Source: Pantanalinema sp. GBBB05 (GTDB taxonomy: Bacteria; Cyanobacteriota; Cyanobacteriia; Leptolyngbyales; Leptolyngbyaceae). From it: a stretch of DNA of 64,000 bases. Positions 63,247-64,000 of this stretch are shown here, piece by piece (position 1 is the first letter of the stretch; every line of letters starts with the position of its first letter). The stretch covers positions 1 to 64,000 of the forward strand of contig VRZD01000026.1 of NCBI GenBank assembly GCA_016743235.1, read 5' to 3'. The position numbers and the translations under genes are program-made. The notes under the pieces are model-generated. The model was not told where the DNA came from, did no database searches, and worked only from the letters and a program-made list of their open reading frames with translations.

Positions 63247-63882
63247 ATGCAAGATACCCCCTTCAACTATCAAGGCAATTTATTAATCGTGGATGACCTA
63301 GCAGATAATTTGCGGGTTCTGTCCAATACCCTCTCAAATCAGGGCTACCGAGTGCGCTGTGTTAGGAATGGGGCGATGGCATTAATGGGAGCAAAAGCTG
63401 CTCCTCCAGATGTAATTTTGCTAGATATTCGGATGCCAGAAATGGATGGGTATGAAGTATGCCGACGGTTAAAATCTGATCCGGAACTGTGCCATATCCC
63501 CATTATTTTTTTGAGTGCCCTGGATGAAGCGTTAGATAAAGCGAAAGCATTTGATGTGGGAGGGGCAGACTATATTAGCAAACCATTTCAGGTGGAGGAA
63601 GTATTAGCCCGAGTTCAACATCAACTCACCATTCAACAGTTAAGACAACAAGTGGCGGAACAACAACAACAATTAGAACAGCTGGCAGTAGTTCCGTCCT
63701 CTATGCCCACAGTAGAGATCAAGGCAATACATGGTAATGTTGTATCCGCGATCGCCACAATTTTGGACTACAGCGATCGCCTGAGCCAAAATCCTGCCAT
63801 TGACCCGGAACAATATGCTGGATTAAAAGTGATCCAGCAACAGGGCCAAACTCTACTAAACTTCGTCAACAGTCTCCGCTAG
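63247..63882 (+). CDS. Response regulator with a coiled-coil tail
   Basis: 211 residues. REC at about 10-128: LLIVDDLADNLRVL, VILLDIRMPEMDGYEV, PIIFLSALDEALDK and YISKPFQVEEV, all key residues present. Then a Gln-rich coiled coil (about 130-150) and a helical end (VVSAIATILDYSDRL, LLNFVNSLR) that looks like the remains of a dimerisation helix without an H-box or ATPase. It probably works with the giant kinase 82 bp upstream and with the sensor gene starting just downstream. Confidence 0.88.
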   Translation: MQDTPFNYQGNLLIVDDLADNLRVLSNTLSNQGYRVRCVRNGAMALMGAKAAPPDVILLDIRMPEMDGYEVCRRLKSDPELCHIPIIFLSALDEALDKAKAFDVGGADYISKPFQVEEVLARVQHQLTIQQLRQQVAEQQQQLEQLAVVPSSMPTVEIKAIHGNVVSAIATILDYSDRLSQNPAIDPEQYAGLKVIQQQGQTLLNFVNSLR

Positions 63883-63907
63883 AGCCTCTAGCTGTGGTAG
63901 TCCATCT

Positions 63908-64000
63908 ATGACCTTTCGCCCCCTCTCTCACTGGTTGAACCAAGGCAACCTCAACGTACCGTTGTCTGTAGTGCTAGTGATTCCATTTGTGCTACAAACT
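63908..64000 (+). CDS. Start of a membrane sensor protein, cut by the window edge
   Basis: 31 codons from the ATG at 63908: a polar start, then VPLSVVLVIPFVLQT, the first membrane helix. The VxxPFVLQ pattern is the usual beginning of cyanobacterial CHASE/Cache-type sensor kinases and cyclases. It starts 25 bp after the response regulator gene, so it is probably part of the same signalling unit. The rest lies outside. Confidence 0.6.
   Translation, partial: MTFRPLSHWLNQGNLNVPLSVVLVIPFVLQT

Noticed and set aside
1..64000. tRNA, rRNA or CRISPR array
   Set aside because: Intergenic regions were read for T-loop motifs, conserved rRNA stretches and regularly spaced direct repeats; none were convincing. 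The 21-bp array has no spacers.

Overview
The window reads as chromosomal DNA of a cyanobacterium. Evidence: the HIP1 octamer GCGATCGC and its core CGATCG recur throughout, including inside genes; there is a NAD-linked bidirectional [NiFe]-hydrogenase operon (hoxEFUYH), an NtcA-type promoter in front of a urea ABC transporter, an ARC6-like IMS domain, DUF3598, Uma2, CPBP proteases, and many PAS-rich hybrid kinases. GC content looks near 50 %. No rRNA, tRNA, CRISPR array, prophage or intact transposase gene was seen.

Layout. 1-5.1 kb: a cut-off gene, a secreted orphan, a DUF4259 protein, a 21-bp minisatellite and a membrane-anchored repeat protein. 5.1-13.2 kb: Hsp33, then a PadR regulator divergent from an RND efflux adaptor and pump, followed by two exported proteins. 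13.5-17.6 kb: Dps, a ribbon-helix-helix-like protein, a small orphan, a membrane ClpP-fold protease and a basic-tailed DNA-binding-like protein. 18.1-25.8 kb: a four-gene phosphorelay locus (CBS-PAS kinase, Rcp1-like regulator, REC-PAS kinase, REC-kinase). 25.9-26.5 kb: a decayed molybdopterin oxidoreductase gene. 26.5-37.2 kb: urea use, with ureG, urtABCDE behind an NtcA promoter, a BamE-like lipoprotein, then ureD, ureA, a DUF1963 gene and ureB; ureC, ureE and ureF are absent from the window. 37.2-39.1 kb: a methyltransferase, a secreted orphan, and a patch of repeats with a broken PIN toxin. 39.2-44.4 kb: five metabolic genes (a nitrilase-fold protein with altered catalytic residues, an aldehyde dehydrogenase, DUF3598, a cupin, a medium-chain reductase). 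44.4-49.0 kb: a nonsense-mutated Uma2 gene, a very large CPBP membrane protein, a GAF protein and a SRPBCC protein. 49.6-57.3 kb: hoxE-F-U-Y-H followed by a thioredoxin-like [2Fe-2S] protein, a PAS protein, a SpoIIE-type phosphatase and the maturation protease. 57.4-64 kb: a 1911-residue hybrid kinase, a response regulator and the start of another membrane sensor.

How the genes work together. UrtABCDE imports urea under nitrogen control, and the UreDABG subunits present here are part of the urease and its maturation set; the catalytic subunit must lie elsewhere. HoxEFU passes electrons between NAD(P)H or ferredoxin and the HoxYH [NiFe] core, and the last gene of the run is the HoxH maturation protease. 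The three genes between hoxH and the protease gene (redox Fe-S protein, PAS sensor, PP2C phosphatase) look like a signalling module built into the hydrogenase operon and are the most interesting system here. The second most interesting is the 39-44 kb cluster, whose lead nitrilase-fold protein has Ser at the catalytic Cys position. Around these units are decaying mobile or accessory fragments (three pseudogenes, two copies of an unidentified 110-bp repeat, two copies of a G/C-rich palindromic repeat).
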